Shown: piece after piece, positions 11,603 to 24,794 of the stretch
How positions within the stretch are numbered: the stretch's first letter is position 1
Layout: every line of letters starts with the position of its first letter
Source: Cristatella mucedo
Lineage: Eukaryota > Bryozoa > Phylactolaemata > Cristatellidae
Assembly: GCA_009760855.2 (NCBI GenBank)
Contig: WPIO01000011.1
Coordinates: forward strand, 3,442,001-3,506,000
Length of the DNA stretch: 64,000 bases
Reading direction: 5' to 3'
Made by a program: the position numbers and the translations under genes
The notes under the pieces: generated by a model
The model's input: the letters and a program-made list of their open reading frames with translations, nothing else
Database searches by the model: none
What the model was told of the DNA's origin: nothing

Positions 11603-12185
11603 ATGAAGAGTATTCTATAGCACACTCAAAGCGTACGTGGCTTTCGATGGCAAGGTAGCTTCATCTCACACTAGAAATAGGAAGTGATAAGCATAGTTGA
11701 GTCAGGAGGGTAGTCGAAGAAGTGAGTAGGAAGGAAGTTGCTGCGCAGGATGGCAGGAAAGGATGTACCACAGTCGGCTGCAGGAGAGATGTCGTTACAT
11801 AAGAACTGTGGAGGTGAGTTCCTCCGTTAAGGACAAGCAGAGCAAAGGTTTTGTCGCCCAAGGTCTTGAAGCGAAGAAATAAAACCGCTGATTTCGTGTC
11901 CTTAGTTGAACTGAGTGCAAGACGAGGCTTAACTGCTGCTGCACTCCATCTAGGAATGAAGAAGCCAAGCCACGGCGGGCAATGTGGGTCAGTGTAAGAA
12001 TTTAGCTCTTTAGCAAAGGAGGAACATGGCTGAGCCTTAGGAGATTTTTTAATAACCTTGCAGCCAAATTTATCATCAGCTGCCATAGCTTAATAGTTTT
12101 TGCAGAGACCCAGCCAAAGCCAAATCCAAGTAGTCCAGTCTAAACAGAACGAGGGAACTAGTACGATCTTTAGCCAGGCAACATA
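11603..12185 (-). mobile_element. LINE-B 3' part, diverged
   Basis: The minus strand holds the C-terminal region of the LINE-B protein. It includes a degraded LWNSLP-like segment and the conserved non-coding 3' block also seen at 21635 and 42121. Frames are broken. Confidence 0.7.
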
Positions 12186-12477
12186 GTTGATAGACATTTC
12201 TAAAGCTCGGACAGGATCGAATGACTTGTTTAGCTCAGAACGGGTCTCCTTAATGAAGCCTTATAACTTTGAGCAGCTGTCAAATAGGATACCAATAATT
12301 CCCAGCACTTGATGGCAATTGACACAGAGGATTCCTAGCAGTTGATGGCGATCGCCATAGAGCGCCGCTAATTAGAAGGGCAAAGTCACCCCCAGTTCAG
12401 CTGCAGACTGCACTGTATGTGTTAGGACTGGCCGAAATTCGGGCGTCACTTGAAAAGTTATCAGGTTCCGATAGGGA

Positions 12478-13030
12478 TGTAAAAGTGGAATCTCTTTCTA
12501 GGCACTTTGCATACGCTTCAACGGAAGCAGGATAAAATGGTTAGTGATAGAATGCACAATATCATCAAGCATGCCTTGGTTAGAGGTGACGTGCACAGTG
12601 ACATGTGAAATGTGGTTAGTAGTAAGTAGCATGCACAATGTCAGCACACAGAATCAAACCAAGGACGAATCACTAGGTCCCAGTACATGGTGTGAAAAGC
12701 TGACGTGCTTCGAGATTCTTTTTAAGTGTCATGTCAGAGATGTCGTGACTTAAGTCGGGAGTGAGTTCCAGGCTTTGGTAGCATACAAACTACTGGCACG
12801 GTCTCCAAAGGATTCGAGGTTGATTCAATGCACAGCTAAGTGATTTGAGTCAGAAAATGGGTGCTACACAGCCTACGCATATTTGGCAGTAAAGTATCCA
12901 CTACTCTTTCTTCCTTTGGCACAAGTAAATTACGTAAACGTGGATATTCAATACTTGTATTTGTGCACGCAGATTGAACAAATACATATTTGCAAGCTGC
13001 ATGCGAGATTTTTTTCTGTAGCAGCATGAT
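12478..13030 (-). mobile_element. LINE-A 3' part
   Basis: It begins with the LINE-A terminal block (gaatctctttctaggcactt on plus) and continues through the conserved 3' non-coding and C-terminal coding region in minus orientation. At 13030 it meets LINE-A internal sequence in the opposite orientation. Confidence 0.75.
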
Positions 13031-14480
13031 CCTCGCCGTTGTTCTGGATTAGCTTGCGCCTATGAGTAACCGCAGCATAAAACCGCTCCAAAACAGCGTA
13101 TGGCTGACTGCATATTTGCTAGAAATACACAGTGAAAGCTGGAAAAAGCGTTCTAAATATCTTGATTGGTTGTCTATCGATTGGCATGACATAATTATTG
13201 TAGGTTGTTGAAATGCAATCCAGCTAAGGCCAAGTCTAGCTTCCATACAAAAGGCTAAGAATGATCCGACTGACTGCCGTCGACTGGCATACAAGGATCA
13301 TTGAAGATTGTACCAATCCATCAGAGACCTAGACTAGCTTCTAGGAAAAATAGTATAATCACAGATTTACGATCCAAAAAGAATCTGATATTAATATCAA
13401 GCCACTCTTTAAACCGCTCGCGGGTCAGCAGCTTACCGACTGATCCCTCTGGCGATCTGGCAGACTGTTTCTCTAGCCTTTAAATTGAAAGATTGACAAG
13501 GAAAGATAGTAAACGCCAATGTGATATCCTGATTAAAATTCACACCCTCAGTTCATTGCTTTACCTCAATGTTCATTTTCAAGCCTGCCACTAATGACCA
13601 TATCGATACCCCATCTAGCAATTTACCTCAAAGTTTAAGAAGATTACTCAAGAGCCCTCAAGACCCCGCACCTACTTTCCCCCTTCTGAGATGCATATAG
13701 CTGCTGCTGCATTGCCTTACTAACACAACGCATCTGTTTTTAGCCTCTGCTCTTGTATTCTTGTCCTTCAAAAAAAGAGGGCGTTGTTAAGCGACTCAAT
13801 AAAGTAAATACCGGACAATGAGAACTTAGGCAATATCAGCCCAGTCTCGATACTACCATCCTTATTAAAGATATGGGACAAGTAGTGGAAAAAAGCGCAA
13901 GACTCATATAGAAGAATTCAAACCTAGCAAATAATTTTCATTCAACGCTCTAATTCGTCCATTGTCAGCTCCTTTACAAGTATAACAACCTTACCAGGAA
14001 TGCTGATTTAGCTAGTCACCCTGTTAGTTCTGCTAGAGCTCTCAGTATATTTTTGTGGCCGTGAACGATACGTCCATATTGAGCAGCTGCCTTCTGGCCT
14101 CGGCATCACTACCACTGTACTGTAGTATCACGTAGGGTTCAGTCGTATCGCAGTGGGAGTTTTCGAGCACTGTAATCAACGGGCAACAATTGTTCGAGGA
14201 CACTTTAAAATGTGAGGGAACCCAGGGATCAGAGCTTGGTACTCTTCTTATAACTATTTATGTTTTCCCTCCCCTATTTTATCGCCAAGTCCAAACTAAG
14301 CACTAGTATTTGTGCATATGACATACAGCTGTACGTGTGGTTTGGCCCCAGTCTTTCAGCTCGTCGAACTTTTTCTACTCCCTTGAAGCACCTATTAATG
14401 GTACTCACGTCTGCACAGCGGCAGCGCGTCTTCTCATGTTGAATGACGAAACAACCAACTTACTAGTCGACTTAAAAACC
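13031..14480 (+). mobile_element. LINE-A endonuclease end and RT region, inverted
   Basis: It aligns by eye with the plus-strand copy at 60260-61560: the region after the endonuclease, the RT thumb-side blocks, then a degraded palm motif near 14330 (YDIQLYVWF, where intact copies have YADDTxLYL) and a LLMLNDETTNLLV segment. Many stops make it inactive. Its junction with the oppositely oriented 3' part at 13030 has the arrangement expected of a 5' inversion. Confidence 0.7.
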
Positions 14481-14719
14481 TAGTCACCCTAGTTCTTCAA
14501 ACTTGCTTTGAATTTCATCAACCCATTTCCCCAACCTAGGCTAGAAGAGTAATCGTACACAAAGACGGCAGGCCTAGGCTGCTGCAAGGGTGGTTGTTCG
14601 CGAACGCATCAATAGTAATCTCTTTGCCCGTTTGCGACCGCAGCTTTCGCTCTGCTAATCTTTCTAATTAGATTCGAATATACCAGTAGTAAAAAACATT
14701 AAACTGCACCGCAAGAGAT

Positions 14720-14965
14720 CAGAGATCCAAATCACTGTCCAGGCACTTTAAATGTGCTGAAAACCACACGTTCAATGATTTCAAAATACACTGACACACC
14801 AAAAGATAATTTTCTCGGACAGAGCCGGTAGGTCTTTAACTTCTTTTTTGAATGTTCTTACACCAGGAGATTACATGACGTCACACGGTTGAGATTCTAG
14901 GCTTTGGCAGCATAATAACTTAATTTACGGTGTCCAGAGATTCAAAGCACGGCTTGCACTCACCT
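14720..14965 (-). mobile_element. LINE-A 3' fragment, degraded
   Basis: Diverged but collinear with LINE-A 3' ends ('gtccaggcactttaaatgtgc', then 'gattctaggctttggcagca'). Confidence 0.5.
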
Positions 14966-15261
14966 GACATTGAGGGTTTGAAGGTTACAGATATCGAACC
15001 CACTACCTATTCGTGAAGCACGAGCACTTTCGGCGAAGTCAGGAAAACTACCGAGATGGTTCGACTAAACATGGCGAGCGCACGAACTCCACCATTGGAC
15101 CTTACGAGAGTCCTCATCTTCAGTGCCTCATTGGTGGCCCAACACAGACCGGATTCTTCCGACTACTTGCATGCACTAAATGCGTCTTAAACATGTGGAC
15201 AAAGTATACTAGAAATGAGATTCTAATGTTGTGCTATTTTATAACCTGCACGATTTTTCAG

Positions 15262-15401
15262 GACGCTGGAAATTTTTCTGTCTGTCATTTGTGCTATCGA
15301 AGATCTCAACAAAAACCCAGCTAATATAAAGCTCTTGGCTGCGTTCAAGCAGCTATTGATAAGGCACCGTATACCATATTCAAGCAATGGTTTTCTACAA
15401 G
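15262..15401 (+). CDS. Probable internal exon, unrecognised protein
   Basis: A good acceptor (cgatttttcag|GACG) opens a frame of 46 codons that closes at CAAG|GTGACA. It enters in phase 2 and leaves in phase 1. The peptide has a helical look: an acidic/hydrophobic start (TLEIFLSVICAIEDLNKN), then LLAAFKQLLIRHRIPYSSNG. Composition is protein-like and no repeat family matches it. The frame stays open to about 15447 if unspliced. Neighbouring exons are not identified. I do not recognise a family. Confidence 0.42.
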
Positions 15402-17130
<1,729 letters not shown>

Positions 17131-17220
17131 CGCACGTTAGACGCAGCGAATGGGTGGGTGGGGGGTTGGTGCCCATAGCAACGTTTTCTTCCAGGTCGGC
17201 TAGTTCTTGAACTTGAATGG
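17131..17220 (-). CDS. Possible small exon, unrecognised
   Basis: On the minus strand a polypyrimidine-rich acceptor (ggccttctttgacag) opens 29 codons (core IQVQELADLEENVAMGTN) that end at G|GTACTT. Both borders are phase 1. Two other frames are also open here, which weakens the call. Confidence 0.25.
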
Positions 17221-17554
17221 CTGTCAAAGAAGGCCACAGGCAATGATGTGACAAGACCGGTCCTGTTCACAACGCTATCAAAGAAGAACGAGGCCGACCA
17301 CGCCCAAATAGCTTAAGCTACCAACGAGTGGTTGGCTGAAGCAGAGGACTCGAGGAATTAGGTTCCTTGTTTTTGCCACGATCGGAGCGTAATAGGAAAA
17401 ACAATGACCGATCGTGCCGTCGGTATTCTCAGTTGTTACTTTATGAAAATGGTCAGTTGTCACATTTTAAGCTACCGAATGATTTATTGATACGAGCACG
17501 AACCCTTCAAGAGTGGCCAAGACAGCTCTTTGCGACAGTATTAGTCTGCTCGCC

Positions 17555-17712
17555 GCGCTGGTTTAGCCCGGCGGTTAAGGTGCATACCTCGGCCAAGGTC
17601 AAATTTAATGTATTTGATGACCGAGGTATGCTCGAGTCAAGTGGCATATGTGATGCGCCAGAATAGAGATTATGTTATCATAGGGTGCCATATATATGAA
17701 TTATATTTTTTA
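17555..17712 (+). mobile_element. SINE-B copy
   Basis: tRNA-like head (ggtttagcccggcggttaag, the A-box region), a diverged B-box, then the shared 3' block ending 'agggtgccatatatatgaat'. It lies 130 bases left of the SPIN-like hAT element. Confidence 0.75.
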
Positions 17713-17841
17713 CATCTATTTTTCAACAAAAACAGTACTGGTGTTGCTGCACGAGGTCAGAACCAGACTAAGGTAGAGGAAACTATCGCACGGCTGAATG
17801 CTAAGATGGTGGCAATCTAGGGTACACAGCAGGCCATAGAG

Positions 17842-18028
17842 CAGTGGTTCTCAACCTTCCTAATGCCGCGACTCTTTAATACAGCTCCTTAGGTTGTGGC
17901 GACCCCCAACCGTAAAATTATTGTGCACAAAATGTGGAAATGCGTGTTTTCCAATGGTCTTTAGAGGCCCCTGTGCAAGGGTAGTTCGACCCCCAAAGGT
18001 GTCGCGACCCACAGGTTGAGAACCGCTG
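17842..18028. mobile_element. SPIN/URR1-like non-autonomous hAT element
   Basis: A 187-bp element flanked by perfect 8-bp duplications CCATAGAG at 17834-17841 and 18029-18036. Terminal inverted repeats are CAGTGGTTCTCAACCT on the left and CAGCGGTTCTCAACCT read inward from the right. The subterminal text (CTAATGCCGCGACTCTTTAA on the left, GTCGCGACCCACAGGTTGAG on the right) is, from memory, that of the SPIN/URR1 hAT-Charlie short elements of tetrapods. It has no coding capacity. Compared with the longer rodent form the middle is deleted. It depends on a hAT transposase supplied elsewhere. Confidence 0.92.
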
Positions 18029-18036
18029 CCATAGAG

Positions 18037-18892
18037 GTAGTTTGAAAAGGCTTTTCTGGAAATTCAGTGACTCGACGGACATGGAAGACTTCAGCTCCGT
18101 TCCCCTAAGCTACGGGCTCGAAAGCGCTGCACCTGAAGGCTCTCCACCGTACAGAAACAAAAGCGCCCGCCTTTATAGAAAATATAGACGGTACTAGACA
18201 GTAGCCGTAGGAGGCGACAATGCAAGCAGCCTCATCCCAAGAAACTGAGAGCAAAATCGCTCGACCTCTAGCTGATGACAGCCCTTCGTCGCCCCCACCC
18301 CGCAGCATCTAACGCCCAGATTACTCCATCGGCACTCTCCTAGCTTGACACTTCTGAGCAGACGCCTTGCGAAAGCGTGCGCTTGCCGCTGCCGCCACCA
18401 CCGTCGGACACGCCTTAATATTCCGTCTCGAAGCCTGCTACCAGGGGAAGGGGGTTGCAACTATGGCTACCGATGGAATGCTCTAATGGGATAGCTCAAC
18501 TCGAATAGTCCGGGCGAGCCGGACCCAGTCGTGGAACCGAGGGTTTCGCGAATAGGTCCGGCAGATTGGCCAGGAGCGGAAAGAAACGAGTGCTGGCAGG
18601 CTAAGCGATCGGTAGATGTATGTCAAGTTGGTGGTGGATTGGCGTGCAGTCAGTTCACTGCGGGCGAACGGTGGGGGACCGATCTCATAGGGTTGGTTAG
18701 AAAAGGCCCCAACATCAGCAGCCATTCGCAGCGGCAGCTTTATCGCCGAAACGAACGAACGTTGCCGCCATCAGATGGATTAAGGTAAGCTTGAGGAAAA
18801 ATGGCCGCTCTGGGAGCGGCTCACTAATACTGGCATACTGGCCGAGACATTAGTTAGAGCTTGTTCTAAGCCGCGGCTTTTCTCCGTACTGT
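18037..18892. other. Moderately GC-rich unassigned sequence
   Basis: Includes a consensus-like plus-strand donor (GATTAAG|GTAAGC, about 18783) after a GC-rich stretch, compatible with a non-coding first exon. No coding exon recognised. Confidence 0.3.
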
Positions 18893-18919
18893 CGGCGGCG
18901 GCGGCGGCGGCGGCGGCGG
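18893..18919. repeat. (GGC)n short array
   Basis: About nine GGC triplets with one GGT at the right end. Confidence 0.9.
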
Positions 18920-19574
18920 TGGCAGCCAGCATGAGAAGCGGCCTCTCAATGCCGCGAGATTCCGAGAGTAGACGAGCAGGCTAGGTGAGCGGATGAGTGA
19001 AATAGTTCGGGCTCACGGTTCTGTCAGCTTAGGCTTGTGGCTGAATGACGTTCGTGCGGCGAGTTGTTGTTACTGCAAGCATTAGGGTCTGAGACAGAGA
19101 CGTAAGGTAGGCAGCTATTGCAGCACCCGCGAGTCGGCAGCTTGTGGTGTTTACCCGTATCTACGCAATCGATTCTTAATTGAATACCCCGGTAGTAAGG
19201 GAGCTTGGGCTTAGCCGCGTCTCGAAACGAAGTAAATAAAGCGTTACCACACACGAGCACCGGTATTGAACGTAAGCAGTGGCTGAGCCAAGATTTTCTT
19301 TTAGGGGGCGAGGCCTGCGCTCATTCTATGTAAGGGGACCCGCAAAATATTTTTAGTTAGGCGAGGCTACGCGCGCAATTAACGAAGAGTTACGGAGCAA
19401 ACTCGCAATGTTCACCCAGCACGAACTCGGCGTGCGTAGGCGATTACGGTGGCGAGCGTAGGAATAGGCGGCGGTCAGCTCGCTGCCGCACTGTAGGGTT
19501 GTGGGAGCAGACGCCTCCAGGCTTCGCCACTGAACGTACACGTATCTACTGAGCGTTGCTGTGCCGCGGCCAGG

Positions 19575-19815
19575 TCAAGTAAAAAAATAAGAATAAATGC
19601 AAATATAAAATAAATAGATACAATATAGAAAATCAAATGAAATAAATAAAAAAGTCGACCGACAAAAGAGCCTGATTGATGCAGCGGCTAAACAGCGACG
19701 TCGGCTATTTCCTCGCTTGCAGTGGGGGGGGGGGGGCGTTGAAATTGCCCCGGTGCAGGATTTGAATCCGCGACTATCAGCGCCTCTGACTTGTGAGTCA
19801 ACACATAGCAGAGGT
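19575..19815 (-). mobile_element. SINE-A copy with long A-rich tail and 13-G run
   Basis: SINE-A core features (aaaagagcctgattgatgca, ttgcagtg, gtgcaggatttgaatcc) follow an 85-base A-rich tail at the left. The family's 'cagtggc' position has become a run of 13 G at 19724-19736. Confidence 0.55.
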
Positions 19816-20504
19816 AAATGGAGAAATAAAGGATTACCTGCTACAGGACTCGATTCGCATCTCTGGCGGCGAAATTCTGAGCACGTGGCCAAGGTGCGTG
19901 TCGTCGGCAGTGTAATGGAAGGGTACACAAGCCATTGCCTGTTCCATAAACTAGCCTCACGGCAGCTTTCAACGCTTGGGCTTTGTGCTGTGACAATGCC
20001 AAATTTCCTGGTCTGACTCACAGCACGATGTGCATATGCGTTTATATATAAATACACATATGCACACGGCTGCAGCACGCTTGGCCTCGTAGAGACTGCC
20101 TATGTTTCTGGCAGCAATGCTTTAACTTGACCTCACCATGGACCTGCCGCCGGCACATGCCAGCATTGTGGACGTGTACTTACCGATGCCATCCAAAATA
20201 GGCTGATGAGATTTGCTTCACTGCATCCGCGACTCCAAGCCGGCTTCCAGTTGAAGAGCCAGTAATATCTTCCTGTTGGAGATAGTGCCATAATATCTTT
20301 ATGAGCATATCGCCGTTTTCGCATGCCCATCAGTCTATGAATATCCTCATTCAACAGTAAATCTACTATATATACAGTTTATAATATATATATATATATT
20401 TTAAACAAACTATTACAAAGAAAATAAATTTACGTGCAGGTCTACTCATGTATAAGGTATACAATATCGATACTAAAATACATACGCATGATATTAAATT
20501 TAAT

Positions 20505-20660
20505 TCATTTGTATAGCACCCCAAGAGAACTTAATCTCTATTCAGGTGCTTTACATGTTCCTCGGGGCTCGAGCCCACGACCTCAGCCAGACATTGGTCG
20601 GGGCGAGCACCTTAACCGCTGGACCAAGCATGTGCACGCACGCGCTTTGCTTAAGTACGT
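20505..20660 (-). mobile_element. SINE-B copy
   Basis: Minus-strand copy with a good B-box-like region (GTGGGCTCGAGCCC read on minus), A-box region (ggtccagcggttaagg on minus) and the shared 3' tail (caccccaagagaacttaatc on plus). One of the two best copies with 24090. Confidence 0.82.
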
Positions 20661-20697
20661 GTCTGTATGTATGTGTGTGTGTTTGTGTGTGTGTGCT
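20661..20697. repeat. (TG)n-rich microsatellite
   Basis: Imperfect TG run next to the head of the SINE-B copy. Confidence 0.75.
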
Positions 20698-20949
20698 CGA
20701 GGCAAGTTGACAAGAGCAAAGTAGGAGTAGAGGTGATACTTTTTTGCAACTGGTACAATTGACACGCACTTTCTGGGCAGGTGCTGTTCATTCTGAGCTA
20801 ACGCTGACCACCACTTAATGTCGCCTCCTAAATAACTTGGCGATTACTGCTTTACCTTTGCCTGTAGCCTTGACATCGATGCCTGCACTGCCTACACATA
20901 GGTTCGCAAACGAAATGCTTAGGTCTAGGCTCGAGCATAGAAGCATCAG

Positions 20950-21007
20950 TAAAGCGATTAGATAGAGATCGAGCTCTCTTAGGGCTCTATATAAACGAAT
21001 TATATTC
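20950..21007 (+). mobile_element. SINE-B or LINE-A tail fragment
   Basis: Only the shared 3' block is present (agatagagatcgagctctct, then gggctctatataaacga). Confidence 0.55.
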
Positions 21008-21125
21008 TTTCAAAGAGCCTTTTGCGGCTGCCGGCTTCTTTCAGCGGGTACTAAAGGATTGGCTGGCGGAGGACTAAAAAATGCGCTAGCTGCGTCGCGA
21101 ATGGCTAGCGCCTTACTAAAGGCCT
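21008..21125 (-). mobile_element. SINE-A copy, degraded
   Basis: Recognisable at both ends only (caaagagccttttgcggctg at left, gctagcgccttactaaagg at right). It abuts the SINE-B tail fragment. Confidence 0.4.
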
Positions 21126-21634
21126 AACACTTAGGGCATAGTTCTTTTGGCAAGCCAAAGGGCATAGAGGTAGGACTCTGGAAGTTGCGGTCATTATTCC
21201 CGTTGGCTGCACGATGACGCAGGCTGGTTGCATCTCCTGTGATGACATATGTAAAGATGTTTTCCAATTGCTTATCATTACAGCAATGCACAAATATTAT
21301 GCAGAGAGAAAACTACTGTAATAAGCTACTTTACGTTGACAGAGGTCTCCCGCCATGTCAATTACAGCTAATCTGTCTGATGAAAGTCACTTATGTTCAT
21401 TTAGCTAGCAGTGCATACAAGAAGGTTAGCCCAAATGTTCAAATGTAAGGGACAAATTCCGTGGGCGTACTCAATTGATTAAGGATGTGCGGGTGAACGC
21501 AATATAAAGAACAAGTAATTGTCCCGAGATAGGTTTGTCTACACATTTTTTGGTGTGCTCTACATCAGATAAAATGTAGCGAGTTGGTCTTCAGAGATTA
21601 AACCAATTCTTTCGGTGTATGGTCTCAAACTAAA

Positions 21635-21975
21635 TAGGGTAATGTAATGTAATGTATCTCCGTCTGTAAATCCACAAAGCCATAAAGACTATTTTGGGTG
21701 TTACGCTGGAGATTTTGCATAGCCCACTCACAGCCTAAGCGGCTTTTGGTACTCATTCGGTAGCCAACAGACTTCGTCTCACGCAACAAAGAGAAAGTGG
21801 GAAGCATAGCAGAGTCAGGAGAGCAGGTGAGGTAATGAGTAGCATGGAAGTAGCAGCTCAGGACCGCTGAAAAGGATGAGCCATAGTCAGCAGCAGGAGA
21901 GTAGTTGTCGTTGCGTAAGAATTGCGGAAGCGAGTTCCACAGTCTAGGACCTGCAGGGTGCACCCCTTTCAATCC
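21635..21975 (-). mobile_element. LINE-B 3' end
   Basis: Minus-strand LINE-B terminus with a target-like tail of TACAT repeats at the left (taatgtaatgtaatgtatct), then 3' non-coding and the LWNSLPQFLRND-type C-terminal coding block. Heavily 5' truncated, as usual for LINE insertions. Confidence 0.85.
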
Positions 21976-22193
21976 ACGAAGAAATTAAATCTGTATTTAT
22001 AGCTGCGTTTTTGGAGTCACATTTATGTGCAAGTGAATATACTAGTAAATATCGCATAGTCATCTAACTGGGACTTCCTGCTCAAGCGTCAGATGATTCG
22101 CTGTAAAAAAACAAAATGTTTATCGCTACTTCTTCCAGCTAGACAATCAAGACAGATGTCAGAAGTAATAATGATAATATTAAAACTATATTT

Positions 22194-24062
22194 GCAGTGT
22201 CCTCAAAGAAATTAATCTCATTCTGGGTATTTTACGTGTGCCGTACGCAAAACGTGATAGAATAGTGAGCAGCAACATGCACGATGTGGACAAGCATAAC
22301 ATGGGTTGAGTTTACAAGTGCAGTATCAAAATGAAAAATATATATTTAATTATTTCATACCTAGTGTCAGCACGTGTAAGCACACAAAGGACAGATAAAA
22401 ATAACCCACTAAATGCTGTTATAAAATGCTGCGTTCTTAGCTTCATTTTAAATGTCGAGTCAGGGGATGTCATGACGTCAGTCGGATGTGGGTGCCAGAC
22501 TTTGGAAGCACATGAACTATAGGCACGGTCTCCAAAGTATTTGAGATTTATAATACGTAAAGCTACACGATTTGAGTAAGAAAAAGCGGGTAGTAGAACG
22601 CTCAGCCTGATGGGAAAGTAGCTATGTTAGGTAGGCTGGAGACAGAGAATGAAGGGACCTACCTAATAGTGAGAGACGGAGCGTTGAAGTCGATACGCTG
22701 CGCGATTGAAAGTCGATGCAGGTGGGCGAGAAGTGGTGTGATGCGGCAATGGCGATGCTCACTACAGAACAACCAAGCGGCTAAGTTTTGCACCAACTGT
22801 TAGCACCTGTTTGTACATGCATTTAGACCTGCAAGCAGTGATTTAGAGAAGTCAAGACGGGATGTCGCAAATGCATGGATTATTTAGATGTAGTGTACCT
22901 GTCTATGGAAGCCCAAATTTTCGCAATTTTGTAGCTGAAAGTAGGTAGACGATTGTTGAGCTGATGTAGTCATCTAGTGAAAGGTCACTTCGGAACAGGA
23001 CACCTATAATACATACAAATTCTACAGAAGATATGCTGGCAGAGCCGATTTTGACCATTAAGCTTCGCTTTCTGAGTCAAACCTGGTTTGCCCATAACTC
23101 GTAAGTTAGTTTTATTGTCATTTGACTTGAGATTTCTGGCTTCCATCGATGTGCAGATGTCAGAAATGAATGCAGCAAGGGAGCTAAGAGAACTCGACGT
23201 GCTGGAAGGTAGGGAGGGATCAAAGAAAAGATACAACTCCGTGTCATTTGTTTAGAAGTGAAACCGTAGATTTTGCTTTGCGATCTCATCGGCAAGAGGG
23301 AGAGTATAAACTGTGAAGAGAAGTGGACCATCACAGAGCCACGGAGTTACCCAGCACTTCAGTTGTTCCGCAGATGATCTTTGTCAGTTCGCATAAATAC
23401 AGCTGACTTAGCTTATAATTATATGCTCAGGCCGGAAAATGGACATTTTTATAAGCAGTGTTCCAATATGCGGAGTGAAACTATAGCTAGAGAAATTCTT
23501 GGAAGCGGAACTGATATTCTTCCAAGCGGAGTATTTATATATCCGATATTCTTATACCCGGAGTTGACTGTACTGTGTGTGGACTCTCCCACCGAGATAG
23601 GACATGAATCATAGCAAGGCTTTGCCAGCGATACCCAGGTGTATTGAGAGGCGCTCGAAAAGGACTTCGTGATCAATATTAACGAACGCTCGAGAAAGAT
23701 CCGTCGAGACAAGCAGATAGGCTTGACCTAAGTCTGCATTCCTGAGAAGGTCGCTATACACCCGAAGTAATACTGACTGTGTTGAGTGATTAGCTGTCAA
23801 GCCAGAATGGAACTTGCTAGGCTTAAAGTTTCAATATAAGAGCTCGGTTGGTCAGCCACAATTCATACCAATGTCTTTGACAGGAACGGAAAAAGATCAG
23901 AAGTCGCTGAATGAGTCTCTTCTTGGCTTCTTGGTGTTGATTTCTTAATTAGCGGCCTGACTTGAGCGGTGCAGGTACATAAACCGAGGCTAAGGACATT
24001 TTAATTAAGTTAGTTATGCATGGCAGCAGCAGATCTATGGCTCATGTCGATTGACGGTCCCA
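22194..24062 (-). mobile_element. LINE-A copy, RT to 3' end
   Basis: Begins with the terminal block (ctcaaagaaattaatctcat) and runs back through the C-terminal region and RT. A minus-strand frame at 23800-23609 shows an RT palm segment (STDLSRAFVNIDHEVLFERL). Stops and frame changes make it inactive. Its 5' continuation is displaced to 24866 by inserted elements. Confidence 0.8.
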
Positions 24063-24089
24063 GCCTTGATAGTCGCTCCGAAAGTCTCT

Positions 24090-24235
24090 TTGCCTTGGTC
24101 TAGCGGTTAAGGTGCTCGCCCCGACCAAGGTCTGACTGAGGTCGTGGGCTCAAGCCCCGAGGCATATGTGAAGCGCCTGAATAGAGATTAAGCTCTCTTG
24201 GGGCGCTATATAAATGAATTATATTTTTTATATTT
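24090..24235 (+). mobile_element. SINE-B copy, best preserved
   Basis: The A-box region (tggtctagcggttaaggtgc), the B-box-like region (gtgggctcaagcccc) and the full shared 3' tail (gagattaagctctcttgggg) with a short AT-rich end. Inserted into LINE-A, whose halves lie at 22194-24062 and 24866-24968. Confidence 0.88.
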
Positions 24236-24254
24236 CTTTTCAAGACGTCTAGAC

Positions 24255-24653
24255 CAGGGGTTGGCAAACGTTTCGGACTACTAGGCCATTTCAGGAGGTC
24301 AAGAAGGCAAACCAGGCCAGAAGAAACCACGCCCACTCAACAGGGCCTCCCGGAGGGTTGGTGGCGAGACCAACGAACAGTCGCAGCAGACAATATAATG
24401 CAAAGATGCACAAATACAAACAAAAATTATAGAGGCAGACATTTATCATCCCTCCCCGGTCAGCCACTTTGGTTTCATACAAGCACCTGGTATCAGTTCA
24501 TACAGACAACTTGAGCTGCAACCAGCAGTAATGAATGGGAATAAAACCGTGGCAAAGGCCGGATCCATTAATAAATAACTAGGGGGCGTTAGGCCGGACT
24601 GCGGTACTAGCTAGGCCATATCTGTCCTAGAGGCCGGAGTTTTCCAACCTCTG
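24255..24653. mobile_element. Non-autonomous hAT element, Charlie-like ends
   Basis: A 399-bp element between perfect 8-bp duplications GTCTAGAC at 24247-24254 and 24654-24661. The terminal inverted repeats are CAGGGGTTGGCAAAC and CAGAGGTTGGAAAAC. The 8-bp duplication and the ends are typical of the hAT superfamily. No transposase frame is present. Confidence 0.9.
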
Positions 24654-24699
24654 GTCTAGACAAAGCGGACAGCACATCGCCCGCTCTCCCCGAGTTCTT

Positions 24700-24762
24700 C
24701 TACCTTTCTCTCTCCCTCTCTCTTTCTGCCCCCTCGCTCAGTCTCTCTGTCTCCCTCCCTTG

Positions 24763-24794
<32 letters not shown>

